DNA of 64,000 bases from positions 191,570 to 255,569 of the forward strand of contig NMRA01000591.1 of assembly GCA_002633005.1 (NCBI GenBank). Reading direction: 5' to 3'. Under the pieces are notes generated by a model. The model ran no database searches, had not been told where the DNA came from, and saw only the letters and a list, made by a program, of their open reading frames with translations. Each line of letters begins with the position of its first letter. Position 1 is the stretch's first letter. The DNA comes from Phoronis australis. Lineage: Eukaryota; Phoronida; Phoronidae. The position numbers were made by a program, and so were the translations under genes. This document shows positions 22,030 through 34,257 of the stretch, piece by piece.

Positions 22030-25000
22030 GTAAGTATCCATTCCTTTGCTTTGAAACCCACCGTTTAACTCCATCTAACAGGTTTATGGTAACTCAATTA
22101 AGTACACGTATTCACCTATTTCACAAGTTGCTTCAACGAACTCTGCATTTCGAGGGACTGTCCGGTAGCTGGCATGTCTTTTAGTGAATTCGAACACCTC
22201 CACTAGTTAAAATTTTGATATAACCTAGGTTGTGCTTTAGGACGTCAAGTGCGGGTTCATATTGATATATCAAACAACGATAGCTGTTTGTCTGCATTCC
22301 TAAATCTTGGCAATAAACACGAGACAGTGGATTACAATTTCTTACCTCTACTGTGGTCGCTCACCGGTGAGCTACAAACCGGCGACTTTTTCTAAAAAAA
22401 CAATAAGTTAAATCATAATGGTCGTCTTTGATATAGTAATAGGTGGAACAATATTCGCCTCCAGGAACAACACTTTACAACTAACCCTATCATTCTTACC
22501 TTGAATTCTAAACAAACAATAGAACATTTTCTTGATGATATATTTCTACCTCGATGCCCTAGTAGGGTTGTTTTTAAAAAGTGTAGTGTTAAACCAAAAC
22601 GTCTACACAATACACGTCATAGATGCTGAGAATGCCTCGATTGGTCAGCCTGTATACACAATGTACAAGTACTCCTAAAACGGAGTGAAAAATGTGGCAG
22701 CCCCGGGATTTTGCTAGTGTGTGCTATTAAGGTGCCAAGTTTATACTCGCCAAACACTTGCGTGATTTCTGTGGCCGTCTTGCGCAGCCTTGACAATCCC
22801 CGAGAATCCCCTGCGCGCCATCTGAGGCCAGTGTATACCGTAGACTCAACACCCTTGCGAAGTGGCGCTGGCAAGAAATTTTCGCTTACGGAACTGTATA
22901 GTAATCTACACCACACATTGACATTCTACTTTTCCGAAAAATCACTTAAGGGGCCGCCATTTTGCTAAGACACATTAGTGAGGTACTGAGTATACCCGCG
23001 AAACACTGGATTTTCACTTGCGTGACTCTTGCTTTTACGTTTTCATTTGATATCTTAGACGTTTTGTCTCCTTATTCTCTTTAATTTATTAATAATCCTT
23101 GTAAAATCAATTTTATATTTTTTGTTTTTCGCAGAGTTGTTTATAATCACCGGTCTTTGGTGCGTTTCGCATATAAAACTCCATGTTAATGTCAATAGTA
23201 GCCACAGATTTACTCGAGGATTGTGAGCAATTCGTCACACAGTACGCCTATGCGGGTTTCAAAAACGGTCGCGATCGATTCACAGTAATCTTATGCATAC
23301 GGACCGCACATATTTACTTCTCACTTGAATTAAGCCGTCTGGCAAATTATGTAATACATATGCAGACAAGGATCTATTTACCTGTATCTAAACATTTTCA
23401 ACAAGGCTCTTTCGTTTCAACTTGTGTTGATCTGACCAATGGCTGTGGAAGTGCTTTAATATAGGTCGGCTTGAGTTATATTTTATCATCGATATTAATT
23501 CCGCGAAAAACCCACCATTTTGTTATTTGCACTGATCACGACCTGGGACTATTTTTATGCTTTATTATTATATATTTGACTCAAGGGTCTAGCAGTGTGG
23601 CCCAGTGGGACTCGAACACACGACCTCGAGTGTAGATGGCGGGCACCTATCACACTAGGCCACACTGCCTCCTCGAACCATGAGGTAGGTCAATACCCTC
23701 TTTCTGATATTCAATCGTATTATGCAGCCTCATGTGGGAACTTCATCACATGACCAAACCACCGTTCTCAGCCTTTGACGGTCGAAAACTTCCAACCTAT
23801 TGCCAGTACTCGCTTGTTTGTAATGAAATTGGCCTGGTGGACGACTCACCATTCGGAAGACATTTTGAGTGAGATTGCCCAAAACCGTAGCAAAATTTGA
23901 TGACGAGTGCTACTATAACAAAAGAGACAAGAACTATTTCATTTCAAATAAAAATAGCATTCGAAAACTTTGTATGCCTTGTGGAATTTAAGCAAACTAC
24001 CGTGTGCCGAACCTTCATGGATCTAGGAGCCTGTGGACTTTACTATACTATGCAGTTCGGGGGACAATGCAGCGGAGCAACAATAGAGACAAAATAGTGG
24101 TAAAAACAACACAGATGAGATCATGACTACCGTGTTATTTACAAAAAAGTAAGTCTACAAAGAAATGATTGACATTTAAAACAATATCCAATACCACCCA
24201 ACACAACACGACACGTAATAATAACAGTGTTTGTACATGTGCAAGTGTGGACAATTGTTTCAACTTCCTTCCTCATATGAATATTTGAACCCAAGTGTAT
24301 TAAAAAGGTATAAATCATGTTAATGTTAATTCGATGTTTTACAGTGTAATTCACTTGAGAAAAATATACGCAAGTATTACATTTCTCGATTCCTTCGAAA
24401 CTTAAAAAAAACTTCGTCTCTTGCACTATGGCTTGAATTTTGTTAAAAATGTCAGTACAAAAGCCGCCATTTTTTCCACCCTTTGCACGGACTTTTACCA
24501 ATATGCCAAGCTGTACAAAGAGTTAGTTCAAGACATTTCATCGAAATTAAATCCCGGTGTAAAATAGATTTCCGGATTCGAAAACAGACTGTCGCACTTA
24601 AAACAGACAAGCAATCCGAAATATACGAATCCCAACCTTTAAAACAGGAATCAGGGAAATCGAACAGGAAACCAAACATTTTTTTTCAGATTTTCTGAGA
24701 CTATGTCAGTTGCTTCAAAGTTTGACTTAAAGCATCTCCAAGTTATTTCCAGTTGTCAATATTAAAACGTAACTTAGATTTTATCCCATACGCGTTGAAT
24801 CTGTCGAATGCAAAACGGCCATGTAAAGTTTTCCGTATTCAACTCCCGCACAACTTAGTACTTGAACAGTGACCGCTGACAGGAAATGTTCAAACGTTAG
24901 CTCAATGTCGACTCGACGTCTTTTGCGGGTTCGATCATCAAACTTTCCGAATATAGTTTAAAGTAATACAGTTGCAACAGTGTAACTAACACTCGACATG

Positions 25001-28000
25001 CAACCAGGCCCTAAACGTAATATCTGGACCAAAACTGTTAATTATATGACAGTTTTCAATTGCCGAATACTCTTTCGTCTGCTACATGTACTCACTATTC
25101 GCCGATTCCTCGGAAACTACAATACCAAATATTGTTGCTATTTCCAGGAGATATTACAAGTTCACTGCACAGTTACCGTTGTTTTCATCTTTGTTATCTC
25201 TTTTCAAGAAATAAATCGTTACTTTTAAAACTGTTTCTTTTACACGAGAAAACTTGCAACCTAACACGCAAGTACATAAATATAGGATGCAATCCGCCAT
25301 GTGATCAGTCTAAGTGGACTTTGGAATCGGAATTTCTGAACTCAACGCATTCACATTCTATTTGATGGATCATCCCTCGGGATTCTGTAATTGGGCTAAA
25401 GTCACTTTGCCACCTTTGCCTTGGCCTTCTGTTAGTGACTTTAACGTTGATCCTTTACCTGGACGAATATGCATGCATACAGTGCGGGAAATACGAGAAA
25501 GATTCCAGTTTGAAGGCAAATCGTCCATTACACTACTACAACGCCATTTCCTTTTGTTCACGCGGAGCTGTACAGTGTACCCGACTTTTTAAGTACTGAG
25601 GATCTATTTTTGAGATAAATAATGTTTGACAAAAAGTGCTTTAGTCCCCTGGTGTCCTGTCTGATCCTTGATATTCCTGTTTCAAATGCCGGAATTCTTG
25701 TATTTCGAGCTGGTTAGCAGTTTTGAAGGTGCTGGAGCAGTAGTGAGTCGTTGACGTTGCAGATGGAGAAGTACCGAGAACTCGCTATTTAACGACAGAG
25801 GGCGATCGCTGTATTTCAAAAACGGCGTAAACGGAAATAGTTATAAACAAATCAGTGCGCGAACAATCATCGTCACTTGAGGAAGTTCGAAGTAGTGAAA
25901 CTTGGATACGTCTGTACCACGTCTGACTGGTTTTCTAGATAAAAGAAAACAACAAAGGGACCGTATAATCAATTAGCTGACGTCATTCAATTAAATTATT
26001 CATTTCTGAAAAAGTTTACTACAATTATCTCCTAAAATCTTACCGCATGTATCGTACTTCATACGTGTAATACCGTGAATCCTTTGCGAAAGCCATCTTT
26101 GCTACAAAAGTAAACGGCGAGTCGCTACGGACAGTGACAGCGTGCACTCACAGATGATCTCCGTATAAACCCATGGGGCATACATGAGGCTGGGACAATA
26201 CCAGCACACATGCCGCTAGAGAAATGGGAACCACTGAAGTGACCAAGGGGTTATGATGAAATGTTGAATTATGGGATATTGCCAACATTTCTCGCGGCAA
26301 GTGCCTCGCCTGCGTCTCACGTCAACGCCTATGAGCGTTTTTCAAAATAGGAGTAGACTATCATACTGTAGTATCTACTAAACACGTCACCCAAATCTGC
26401 AGTGACCACTCATTTAAGTTGTGTAGTTCGGGTGGCCACTTTATGTTACACATAAGTGTTCTGCAATTCTTTTCTATTGCATAATATTCGCAACATCACA
26501 AATGACCCCGTCAAGTCACCATGTGGAGTTTGGCCCATGACTAATTGTCCCAAATTTCTTTGTGATCGAGGTAATTGGACTCTAACAGGACAATTTTATA
26601 ATGCCAACTGGTTTGAGTTTAGTTTTTGTCAGAACCGGTTCGTGAGCTCCATAAAATACATACCAGCATGCAGAAAGGGAGACTCAATGACGTCATGAAA
26701 ATTCGTCTGCTAATATTTCTAACCGCTGTGACTCGAGTTTATTGCCACTAATTGTTTTCAGACATTTTTTATTTCCATCAGTTTAGAACACATAAAACGT
26801 CCCACCAATACAGAATCACTAAAATAAGAAAATCTTGAAAAGTACAGTACCGCATGGATTTGTAATTTATGCAACTTTGGCGGCCATTTTATACCGATAA
26901 TTCATTAAATTATTGCGGTCATTTGATTGGAGCAACATTTGAATTTCAAAGAGTATTTTGAAATTTTCCGTAATTAAATCCGGATGGTTATATTGAAAAC
27001 ATTTGATTACAATTGACATAAACAAAGGTGTATACATTATACGTCATTTATACGCGGTGATGGCGCCAAACTTGGTGTGTATTTTGAGGTAGGAGCACTG
27101 TTAGAGGTAAGAAATCACAAAACAAGTTGGTGACACGAATGGTAACGGTTATCAACTTTGCACATGTTTGGAACACGTTTCTGTTACCATAAAGCCAAAA
27201 AATCCAATCACACAACAGCGAACAATGCTTCGTTATGCCGGGTGCACCGCTGTCAGTAACAAGGTGGCGAAACCGTCTTGTAAATTTGTAGGAGTCGGCT
27301 CACTTAGAACTGCCAATCAACATGTTGCAGATATCGACAACAGCTCAAAATAGACCGGAAAAGAGATTATTTACGAAAAAGGGAAGCAAACGATTAAGTT
27401 TCGAAAAGCAGAAATGGACGTGTGCTATTGCTTCCGATGAATAATATGCTTTGTTCATCTAAAAACATTGCATGTGGTTAAGTAAAGATAACCTCCCACA
27501 ATCTCACCGGAATAAGAAATTGCTACACTATTGCCATCACGTGACTAAACGGCTCCTATCTCTTCTAACTTATAATTGGTTATATAAAAATCTTCGTGTA
27601 ACGATTACCATCGCCAGAAACTAATAACATGTACCACTGAGGAAGCACTAAATCATGCCAGCAGCCTTCCATAGGCAATACACAGGAACAAACTATTACT
27701 GGTAATATAAAATTCATGGCAGAAACATCTAACTACACAATTTTTCGGTGGCCTGCCGCAGAAAGTGTATGCAAAGGTTTGTTACTGCCAAATATAGCCT
27801 CAGCGCAGAATAGAAATTGGTCGGCTATCGAACTCATAGTAGTATTGCTTTAAAGCAAACGCGCGCTCTATTGATCAGGCATCTGCTTTTCACTAGCATC
27901 TGATTTTGCATGACTTGTGGGACCTAGCTAAACTCGCGAAAAAATATTTCACGGAACCCTGAACTGAGGTCACATTTTCTCCTTTGATAGCGACGCTGTA

Positions 28001-28023
28001 TTAGTTTACTTTATGTATTTCAG
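22030..28023 (+). other. Opsin intron 3 (6 kb)
   Basis: Runs from GTAAGT to a TATTTCAG acceptor. It contains a degenerate direct repeat near 22680-23040 (shared TATAC.CGC.AAACACT and CACTTGCGTGA), a tRNA-like SINE head at 23591-23669, and otherwise no recognised gene. The stretches 22030-22680 and 23700-28020 are plain non-coding sequence to my eye. Confidence 0.7.
23591..23669 (-). repeat. tRNA-derived SINE head or tRNA pseudogene
   Basis: On the minus strand the sequence starts GGCAGTGTGGCCTAGTG, a good RNA polymerase III box A, and contains GTTCGAGTCCC, a good box B. The first and last seven bases (GGCAGTG / CACTGCT) pair as an acceptor stem and the D arm can form. The anticodon stem does not pair and the T stem has a mismatch, so it is not a functional tRNA. 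Typical of a tRNA-derived SINE 5' region. Confidence 0.65.
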
Positions 28024-28368
28024 GTCGGAGCTACAGTTTGTTTGACGTTTATTGTGTGCTGGGCGCCATATGCCATTGTGTCCCTCTGGTCAGTGTTCGA
28101 CAGCCAGGCGTCAATTCCTTATACTTTACACGTGCTCCCGCCTTTGTTTGCCAAGTTGAGTGTCTGCCTAAACCCCGCCTTATATTTTATACTGAACAAG
28201 CGTCACAGGGAAGAGTTTCTGCGCATGTTTGGAAATTTGAAGCGCATCCGTGTATTCCGAATGAAGACTTACGAAACCGATGTCTTTGAGAAACGGAATG
28301 AAATTACCGTGAAAAGTAGTATGGTCGTGATAAAAGACTTCAGTCACACGCCAATAAACAGTCTTTGA
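28024..28368 (+). CDS. Opsin, exon D (TM6-TM7, C-terminus)
   Basis: Acceptor TTATGTATTTCAG| at 28023, phase 0; stop TGA at 28366-28368. TM6 carries the toggle motif CWAPY. TM7 carries LPPLFAKLS with the retinal Schiff-base Lys (bovine 296) at 28153-28155, then NPALYF (NPxxY) and the helix-8 triplet Asn-Lys-Arg. The Lys makes this a true opsin rather than another rhodopsin-family receptor. The tail of about 60 residues is basic then mixed, with several Ser/Thr and no obvious palmitoylated Cys. The four exons give about 326 residues without the N-terminus, normal for an opsin. PYA-V-LW-F and IAPLFAK-like spacing again suggests the peropsin/neuropsin/RGR group; the subgroup is an inference. Confidence 0.96.
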   Translation, partial: VGATVCLTFIVCWAPYAIVSLWSVFDSQASIPYTLHVLPPLFAKLSVCLNPALYFILNKRHREEFLRMFGNLKRIRVFRMKTYETDVFEKRNEITVKSSMVVIKDFSHTPINSL

Positions 28369-28620
28369 CAATGCGAGCATGTAGCTCCAACATGGATTTA
28401 AGATCACGTGATCATGCACTAAATGTCCCGCGTCCCTTTTTCTCTTTTGGATGGTATGGTCCGGAATACAACGCTAAACACCGAGCCTATGAAACTAAGA
28501 CCTCCCTTTCGAGGAGGTGGTGAACAGCGGATGAGACTTTTGGCCGAGTGTCACTGTGCAAGGTACATCTATTGTCGACGGCAGCATTTCCTACAGATCG
28601 TTAGATCAGGACTTCATCGC
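28369..28620. other. Opsin 3' flank, non-coding
   Basis: Presumed 3' untranslated sequence. AATAAA occurs inside the last codons of the opsin (about 28353) but no clear polyadenylation signal was seen in the next few hundred bases. Confidence 0.3.
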
Positions 28621-28623
28621 TAC

Positions 28624-28775
28624 AAGGGGCGGATCCAGGAGTTTGAGTTGGGGGGTAGGGGAGACTATTAGCCAAGGTTTTGTCCGTCAGACATTCGCAA
28701 CCCCGGACTTCCAGATGGAATCTGGGAGAATTTTACTGGTGGCCATGGCCTCCTTGCCCACACGCCCTAAATGTG
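28624..28775 (+). repeat. Dispersed GGCGGATCC repeat, copy 1
   Basis: Begins GGGCGGATCCAGGA, contains CAGACATTCGCA and TGGGAGAATTTTA, and ends CACACGCCCTAAA. The reverse complement of 47750-47897 follows the same order of motifs with roughly 70% identity. The ends (GGCGGATC / TAAGTCCGCC in copy 2) are partly inverted, suggesting a short non-autonomous DNA transposon. Open frames across it are incidental. Confidence 0.75.
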
Positions 28776-29859
28776 CCACTGAATACTCCCTGAAAACGTC
28801 AATCCATAATGAATTGACGACTCATTTTCACTTATTTAAGCGCTTAATTCGTGTTGGCCAAATTTGGGAAATGTCTTCTCACTATGCGCATGTTTTCGCA
28901 CTCCGCTTGATAGTACTGGGTACTGGTGGCCATGAAAAGCATTGTCCGTTCTGGTCTGTACCCGACTCCTTTTGAGACCTGCGCTCACCGACTAAAGTAA
29001 ATCGCCCGCTCGCATCAATTTCAGTCAAGTTCTCCTGTTTTTCCTTTGAAGCGTTGCACAGAGGCGATAACGACGTTTGCAACGGCGGAATTGGCCACGC
29101 GATGAGTAAACAACAATCCGGCATAGATTGTGCTTGTCTCAGGATTTTGCATTTTTAAAAAAAGGCAGCGACTAACCATATCGCACCACCGACCTGATTG
29201 TAAATAAGCAGACTGGAAACAGTAATGCCTTTGGGCTAATGGATTGGTTTTATCGAATGGGTGTTACTCACTGCGTCTGTCACATTCAATATATACAGTG
29301 AGTACAACGATAACACAAGAGGGCGGGCTCTCTAAAGATGTCACTCTAATGCCATTATGCATAAGGCAGTCCGATCTTGAGTCATATAGTTTTATGAATT
29401 GGGAATGAAAAATTATATTTTATTAAGTTTTCGTATCAAAATAAAATTCAACTCCAAAAATACTGCGACTTATGATTTTCCACCATGGTGCCAACGGTCT
29501 ATGCGAAACTTGCGTCAAGTTGGTTTTATATATTCGTTTGAAGATGCAAGTTGTTACTTCTCCAAAAACTCGTACAATCTGATGGAGTCCCATCCCTTCT
29601 TGATTCATGTTTTGGGGTGGAACCCTTTGTTTTTTTAATGCTGCGAGTTAGCATTCTTAGTTTCGCATAACACAACAGCGGATCATTGAGATTCGCTGTG
29701 GCAAATGTGTTATATGATATCTGTAGTTTCAAATAAAACTGCTGCGTGGGTCAGTGACCTTCAAAAGTATACATTTGTATGTAGTGCTAAATGGACGGGT
29801 CAAATATTCACGAATTCATTCATTCATGCATTTCAACATTTAAGGCTGTGGCCCACACG
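28776..29859. other. Non-coding, nothing recognised
   Basis: Contains short open frames on both strands (for example 28882-29124 minus and 29399-29638 plus) without domains, splice signals or repeats that I can name. Confidence 0.4.
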
Positions 29860-29870
29860 TTTCAAAAAAA

Positions 29871-31010
29871 TTACAGTATAACGCTGAGCAGCTTTTCCCT
29901 GAGAGTAGTGGCGTGAAATACAAATTTCATTAGAATAATCTGAGCAATGGGCTCAGAAATTTTCATTAGCTTTACAAATTTATGTTTATTTGGTTCACGC
30001 CAGCACCACTCAGGTATAAAAGCCATTCTGAGAGAACAGTACATTTTACAAACACATGTAAAATGGTATTCATCTTCAAATAGGGTCACACAGAAAGAAC
30101 AAACAGGGTATTTGTGGTCCACAAGAGCATGTATACCTTTCTCTATCATCAAGTTATGGTTGGAGCAACGTAATTGAGCCATAGCTGCTAAAAAAAAACA
30201 AGGAATATCACGTAACAGATAGGATTCCATTTCAAAATCAATTTTAATGAGGATTATGTAATAAGTTTTGAGCTATTCTTCACAGCAAAGGTACAGTCTT
30301 GTAAAAAACAGTCTTTAACTCGCTGCTGAAAAAAGACAAGAAAAGATGCTTCGCAGCCAAATCCCTGATTGTACCAATCCGAAACCATACATTTGCAACA
30401 AATTCCTAACAGATGAAGCCCAATTTTTCCTACCAGCATCACCCAATGTGACGAGCTTGTCATAGACAGATTTTGGATTTCTATGTGCTGGCATGTTTAA
30501 CAATTTAAACCAATACTTGATCAATTTAACTAACAGCTTTACATAAAATGAATACCTTCCCAATTCTCCCAGAACAGCATGATTTGGACAGTTACTTCCA
30601 ACACCCAACAGTTGCTTACAGAATTTCAATTGGACGCGCTTGATACTAGAATATTCTTTAAATCCCGAATCTCACATCCATAGCTAATGATTGGGTATAT
30701 CATTTTATCAAAAATCTCGAGAGTAATATTCGGTGAAAGTTGTCCACATTTTTGTGAAAACGTTCAATTGAAAAAATTGCTTTCTGTGCCTGGTGAGACA
30801 AAATTTCCGTAGCTTGCGTCCAGACTAACTTAGGAGTAAGGCAAATACCTAGGTACTTACATGATGAGACGACATCTATTTTGTCATTACCAAAATGCCA
30901 TTTTTAGGATTTTCTCAATGATCCGCCAATTCAAAATACCATTATTTTTGTTTTTGTATTGATGCAGAGTGTAATTTTTTCCTGTAGTTTAAACAGTACA
31001 CACCATGGAT
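29871..31010 (-). pseudogene. LINE C-terminal part (thumb, connection, Cys-rich tail)
   Basis: Resumes beyond the insertion with KLQEKITLCINTKTKIMVF and KYLGICLTPKLVWTQAT, which usually follow YADD by about 40-80 residues. Then ELGRYSFYVKLLVKLIKYWF, KNWASSVRNLL, and at 29871-30230 LRCSNHNLMIEKGI, followed by CSFC....EDEYHFTCVC. That Cys-rich tail is typical of L2/CR1-type elements. Frames are broken by stops. The element's 3' end is near 29860, with no simple-repeat tail that I could define. Confidence 0.85.
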
Positions 31011-31142
31011 TTTTGCACATTTTGAATTACCGGTGGCCACAGAATAAATGTATGACGTAAAATTTAGCTAAACCCATGTTTATTTTGTGCAATAAGCTCG
31101 AAATTTTAATTTTTCTTTCAATTTTGCCAATTTTCACATTTC

Positions 31143-31830
31143 CCGCCGTGTGACGTCATGGGTTGAACACAAGAGATAAGTGACTAGCATTGAACAATGG
31201 TGGAGAGCAGTGAACTTGAAAGTGACGACGATTATGAGCAAGAATTGAATGAATACTATGAAGAAACGAAGGGAAATGGTGGCCAGGATGAGGAAATGGG
31301 GTTGCACGAAAGCGAGAAGAAGTTTAATGTGCTTCTGGCTGCGTACTTTTCTACTTTGAGCCTTACGAACTGGATCCTCCCGCGAGAGAAGCGGCCTCGG
31401 GCTCAGCGAGTCAACCTAGTCGTCCAACACACGATCCTGAATAAAGAGCCGATGTTTCTTAATGATAAATATTGTCCTTTATTGAACCAGGCCTTCATCG
31501 TAACATATCCTGTGACTGGAGTCGAAACACGAGTCCTCAAAGTGGGCAGAACACAGAGTGGCCTCTGGCCGAATCGCTTGGTCCACGATGAGGTCCCACA
31601 CTCTCGTTCGGCGCGCGAAGCGATGCCACTTCTGCGCAACTTTGGTGTCCTTCGGAACACCGAGACGTTCTCCGCCTGGCTGCAGTTGCTGCAGCCTCCG
31701 GAAACACAACTTTTGATCCCTCTACGAACCTTATCGACGCTAAATGTACATTGCTTTCACTTCACTCTTAATTGTCTCTGATCCGAACAGTATGGCGAAC
31801 GACCAGGGTTCAACCCATGACGTTGTACAT
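31143..31830. mobile_element. Inverted-repeat-bounded segment inserted in the LINE
   Basis: GACGTCATGGGTTGAACAC (31153-31171) and its inverse CCCATGACGTT (GGTTCAACCCATGACGTTG, about 31808-31826) face each other across about 650 bases. LINE similarity is lost on both sides of this segment. Inside are a minus-strand THAP domain reading in from the right arm and an acidic plus-strand frame (31197-31781) reading in from the left arm. The arrangement resembles a deletion derivative of a DNA transposon that encodes a THAP protein, such as a P- or Kolobok-type element, but transposase and target duplication were not identified. Confidence 0.5.
31500..31711 (-). pseudogene. THAP zinc-finger domain with a frameshift
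   Basis: The minus strand encodes CVSGGCSNCSQAENVSVF (first Cys codon at 31706-31708, C-x4-C). After a frameshift near 31650 it continues VPKDTKVAQKWHRFARRTR, and ends LCSAHFEDSCF (C-x2-H). This is the C2CH THAP layout, with the conserved Pro, Trp and HF.xxCF. THAP domains bind DNA and occur in P-element-like transposases, Kolobok accessory proteins and host regulators. The frameshift and the location inside a LINE argue for a transposon remnant. No start codon is in frame within 60 bases upstream. Confidence 0.85.
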
Positions 31831-31939
31831 AATTATTATTTTTTCAATTTTTGCGTGTTTCTGTATGAGATGTGCACTAAAGGCACTGAAATCAAGTAAG
31901 ATATTATAACAAAATTTATTTTGAGATACATGTACTAGA

Positions 31940-33049
31940 GTCATGTTGTGTACACTTTAAATGCTGTCTCTGCACAACCAACCATATCATCAGCGTATAG
32001 CAATATACAAATTTGAGGCACATTCTCATTTACGTAAATTCCACTAAAAATTATTTTAAGTAATGAACAAACTCGTTCAAATACATACTAAATAAAAAAT
32101 GACTAAGCCTACACCTTGGCGAGTACCAACGTTATTACATGTACTAAAATAATTAACCCACGCTAAGTTCTTACACACGCTCTTAGCTTTGAATACATAC
32201 TTTTCATCAATTTTCAAACTTTACCATGAATTCCTATTTTTGTAGCCTATTCCACAAAAAAATACGTGAAATACTGTCAAAGGCCCGAAAAAAATCTACG
32301 TATATACCACAAAATCTGCGCCTGCGCTTACTCAAGTACTTATGAACAATTCCTTGTAAGGTAAAATTTTGGTCTATTGTACTATACTCCTTTATTAAAC
32401 CAGCCTGAGCTTCGTTAAATAAGTCATTATCGTTGGCCCAACTTGTTAGACGAGCGTTTATAAGTTTCGTAAAAAATTTCTCGAGAACAGGCAGAAGTGA
32501 AATACCCCGATAACTATTTACGTCATTGACGTCTCCTTGCTAATGCAATGGACATAACATAGCGTCACACCAGGATTGAGGAAATTCCCCTAATCGTAGA
32601 ACACTATTAAAAATATTTGTCAAAACAGGTGTTGTATAATCTTTGGTAGACTTGAAGAGTTCATAAACGAGTCCGTCAACACCGGAAGCTTTACCTCTCA
32701 GTAGGTCCCGAAGAACGATAAAAATCTCACTTTAGATAAAATCATGATTCATTTGCTTCGGGTCATCTACCAGACAGTCATTACAATACACATCGTCACT
32801 TGACAAGTTTCTTTCTACTTGTCCAAGCATACATCTATTATCAGGTTTTTCTTGGTTTAAGAGTGACTGAAAGCGGCTAAACCATTCATCGGCAGAAATA
32901 GATGTATCTGACGTCATTTTCCTAGAGCATGATTTTACTAGCTGCCAAAACGCTCTGGAATTGTTAACATTTTTAGTTAAGGTTTTTCTCAGGCCATCTT
33001 TGAATAACATTTCTTTTGGCTTACATTCACATTTGAATATTTGTCGCAA
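31940..33049 (-). pseudogene. LINE reverse transcriptase, N-terminal part to YADD
   Basis: The frame at 32732-33049 is the linker before RT. Minus-strand reading of 32300-32700 then gives GKASGVDGLVYELFK, SWCDAMLCPLH (stop) QGDVNDVNSYRGISLL, LEKFFTKLINARL and FNEAQAGLIKEYSTIDQ, all standard LINE RT landmarks. The catalytic YADD box is in LLYADDMV (codons at 31987-31998). Sequence after ETAFKVYTT loses similarity, marking the edge of the inserted segment. Confidence 0.9.
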
Positions 33050-33059
33050 ATCTCTGTAC

Positions 33060-34200
33060 TTAAAATATTAAAATTAACCTGATTTTTATAGTGTCGGAAA
33101 GCAGACAACGCACAATTTTCCCCCTTTTCAGCATCTCTAACTGCTCATCCCACCATGACGGTGGGGTTTTTACAAATTTAACCGCGGCACTGGAGTGTAC
33201 AGTCATGTCGCAGGCAGCTGATTTATACATTTCATTTAACAACTGAACTGCTTCTTCAACCCGACTACTCTCAATAAGATTCGCAATATCACTATAGAAC
33301 ACTTGGAACACACTGACAAACTTGTTCGTGTACTGACTACAACTTTCAGCCTTCCATCTAACTCTGTCATATTCACGGACGGTATAATTTGTGCTATGAA
33401 CAGTGTGATCCTGTGACTGAGTGAAGCCGTGAAAAACACAAACAAGAGGAAGGTGATCAGACACATCCAATAAATCAACTTTAAAATCTGAAACAAAATC
33501 AAACACTTCAGTGGACAGTAGTACATAATCAACTATACTACACCCTTTATTAGATAAACACGTAAAACTCTCCTTCCTCATCATCTGGAAATCTACCGTT
33601 TCATGCATGAAGATTTAACTTGCAACACATTCTCACAAGTGATTTTCCAAATGAATTAATAACATGATCTTTACTAACCCTTGAAAAATAAAGGTAACTT
33701 GAGTCATACCATTCTCCTGAAGGCAAAACTTCTGCTGAGTCGTCTTGAATATGATCGGGGAATTTGCCAATTCTAGCATTAAGATCGCCAGCAATCAAAA
33801 GAGATACGTCTTCGCGGGCATTCAAAATGGCCTCTTCAATACCACTTCTAAATATTTCTACACCATTCTTTTCAATTTCATTTTCATATACTGTCGCACC
33901 CTCAGGTGGCAAGTAAACACAACAGAATAATGCATCCTCTTCAGTACATAATAGAATCTTATCAATTAGAAAAATACCAAAATCAAAATCACATTTCACT
34001 CGAGTTACATACCGAGCTAAACATTTTTTTTACAAACACACAATACTCCACCGTTTACTGAAACATTTGTACCCAGGCAAAAAGTTATCAAGCTGATTTT
34101 CGTCCGCTACCTAAGTTTCTACGACTACAACTAAATCGAAAGAACATAAATAATCAACGATACATGTACTTCTGTTCTCTGTTTTGCTACCTAATACGTG
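33060..34200 (-). pseudogene. LINE endonuclease (exonuclease-endonuclease-phosphatase fold)
   Basis: Two frames (33601-33999 and 33060-33608) plus degenerate sequence up to about 34200 make up the domain. Landmarks in order: ALFCCVYLPPEG, LLIAGDLNARIG (metal and catalytic GDLNAR), IVDYVLLSTEVF and VSDHLPLV (the terminal SDH motif with catalytic His). In intact elements it nicks target DNA to prime reverse transcription. The break between the two frames is around 33605; upstream, a stop-ridden stretch still shows VETxVADENQLDNFLPG. Confidence 0.9.
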
Positions 34201-34257
34201 TACATTCCAGACTGTTGTACGTATTTCGCTGGTCCTTCAAGGCTCTGGGCCGTGGCC

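Noticed and set aside
23591-23669. Functional tRNA gene on the minus strand
   Set aside because: Boxes A and B and the acceptor stem fit, but the anticodon stem does not pair and the T stem has a mismatch; kept as a SINE head or pseudogene.
28556-28975. 139-codon plus frame after the opsin
   Set aside because: Runs through the dispersed GGCGGATCC repeat, has no domain, and the minus strand is also partly open.
31197-31781. 194-codon plus-strand frame MVESSELESDDDYEQ...
   Set aside because: Its 3' two thirds are antisense to a clear THAP domain. Only the first 50 acidic codons might be meaningful, so it is mentioned in the inverted-repeat segment and not called as a gene.
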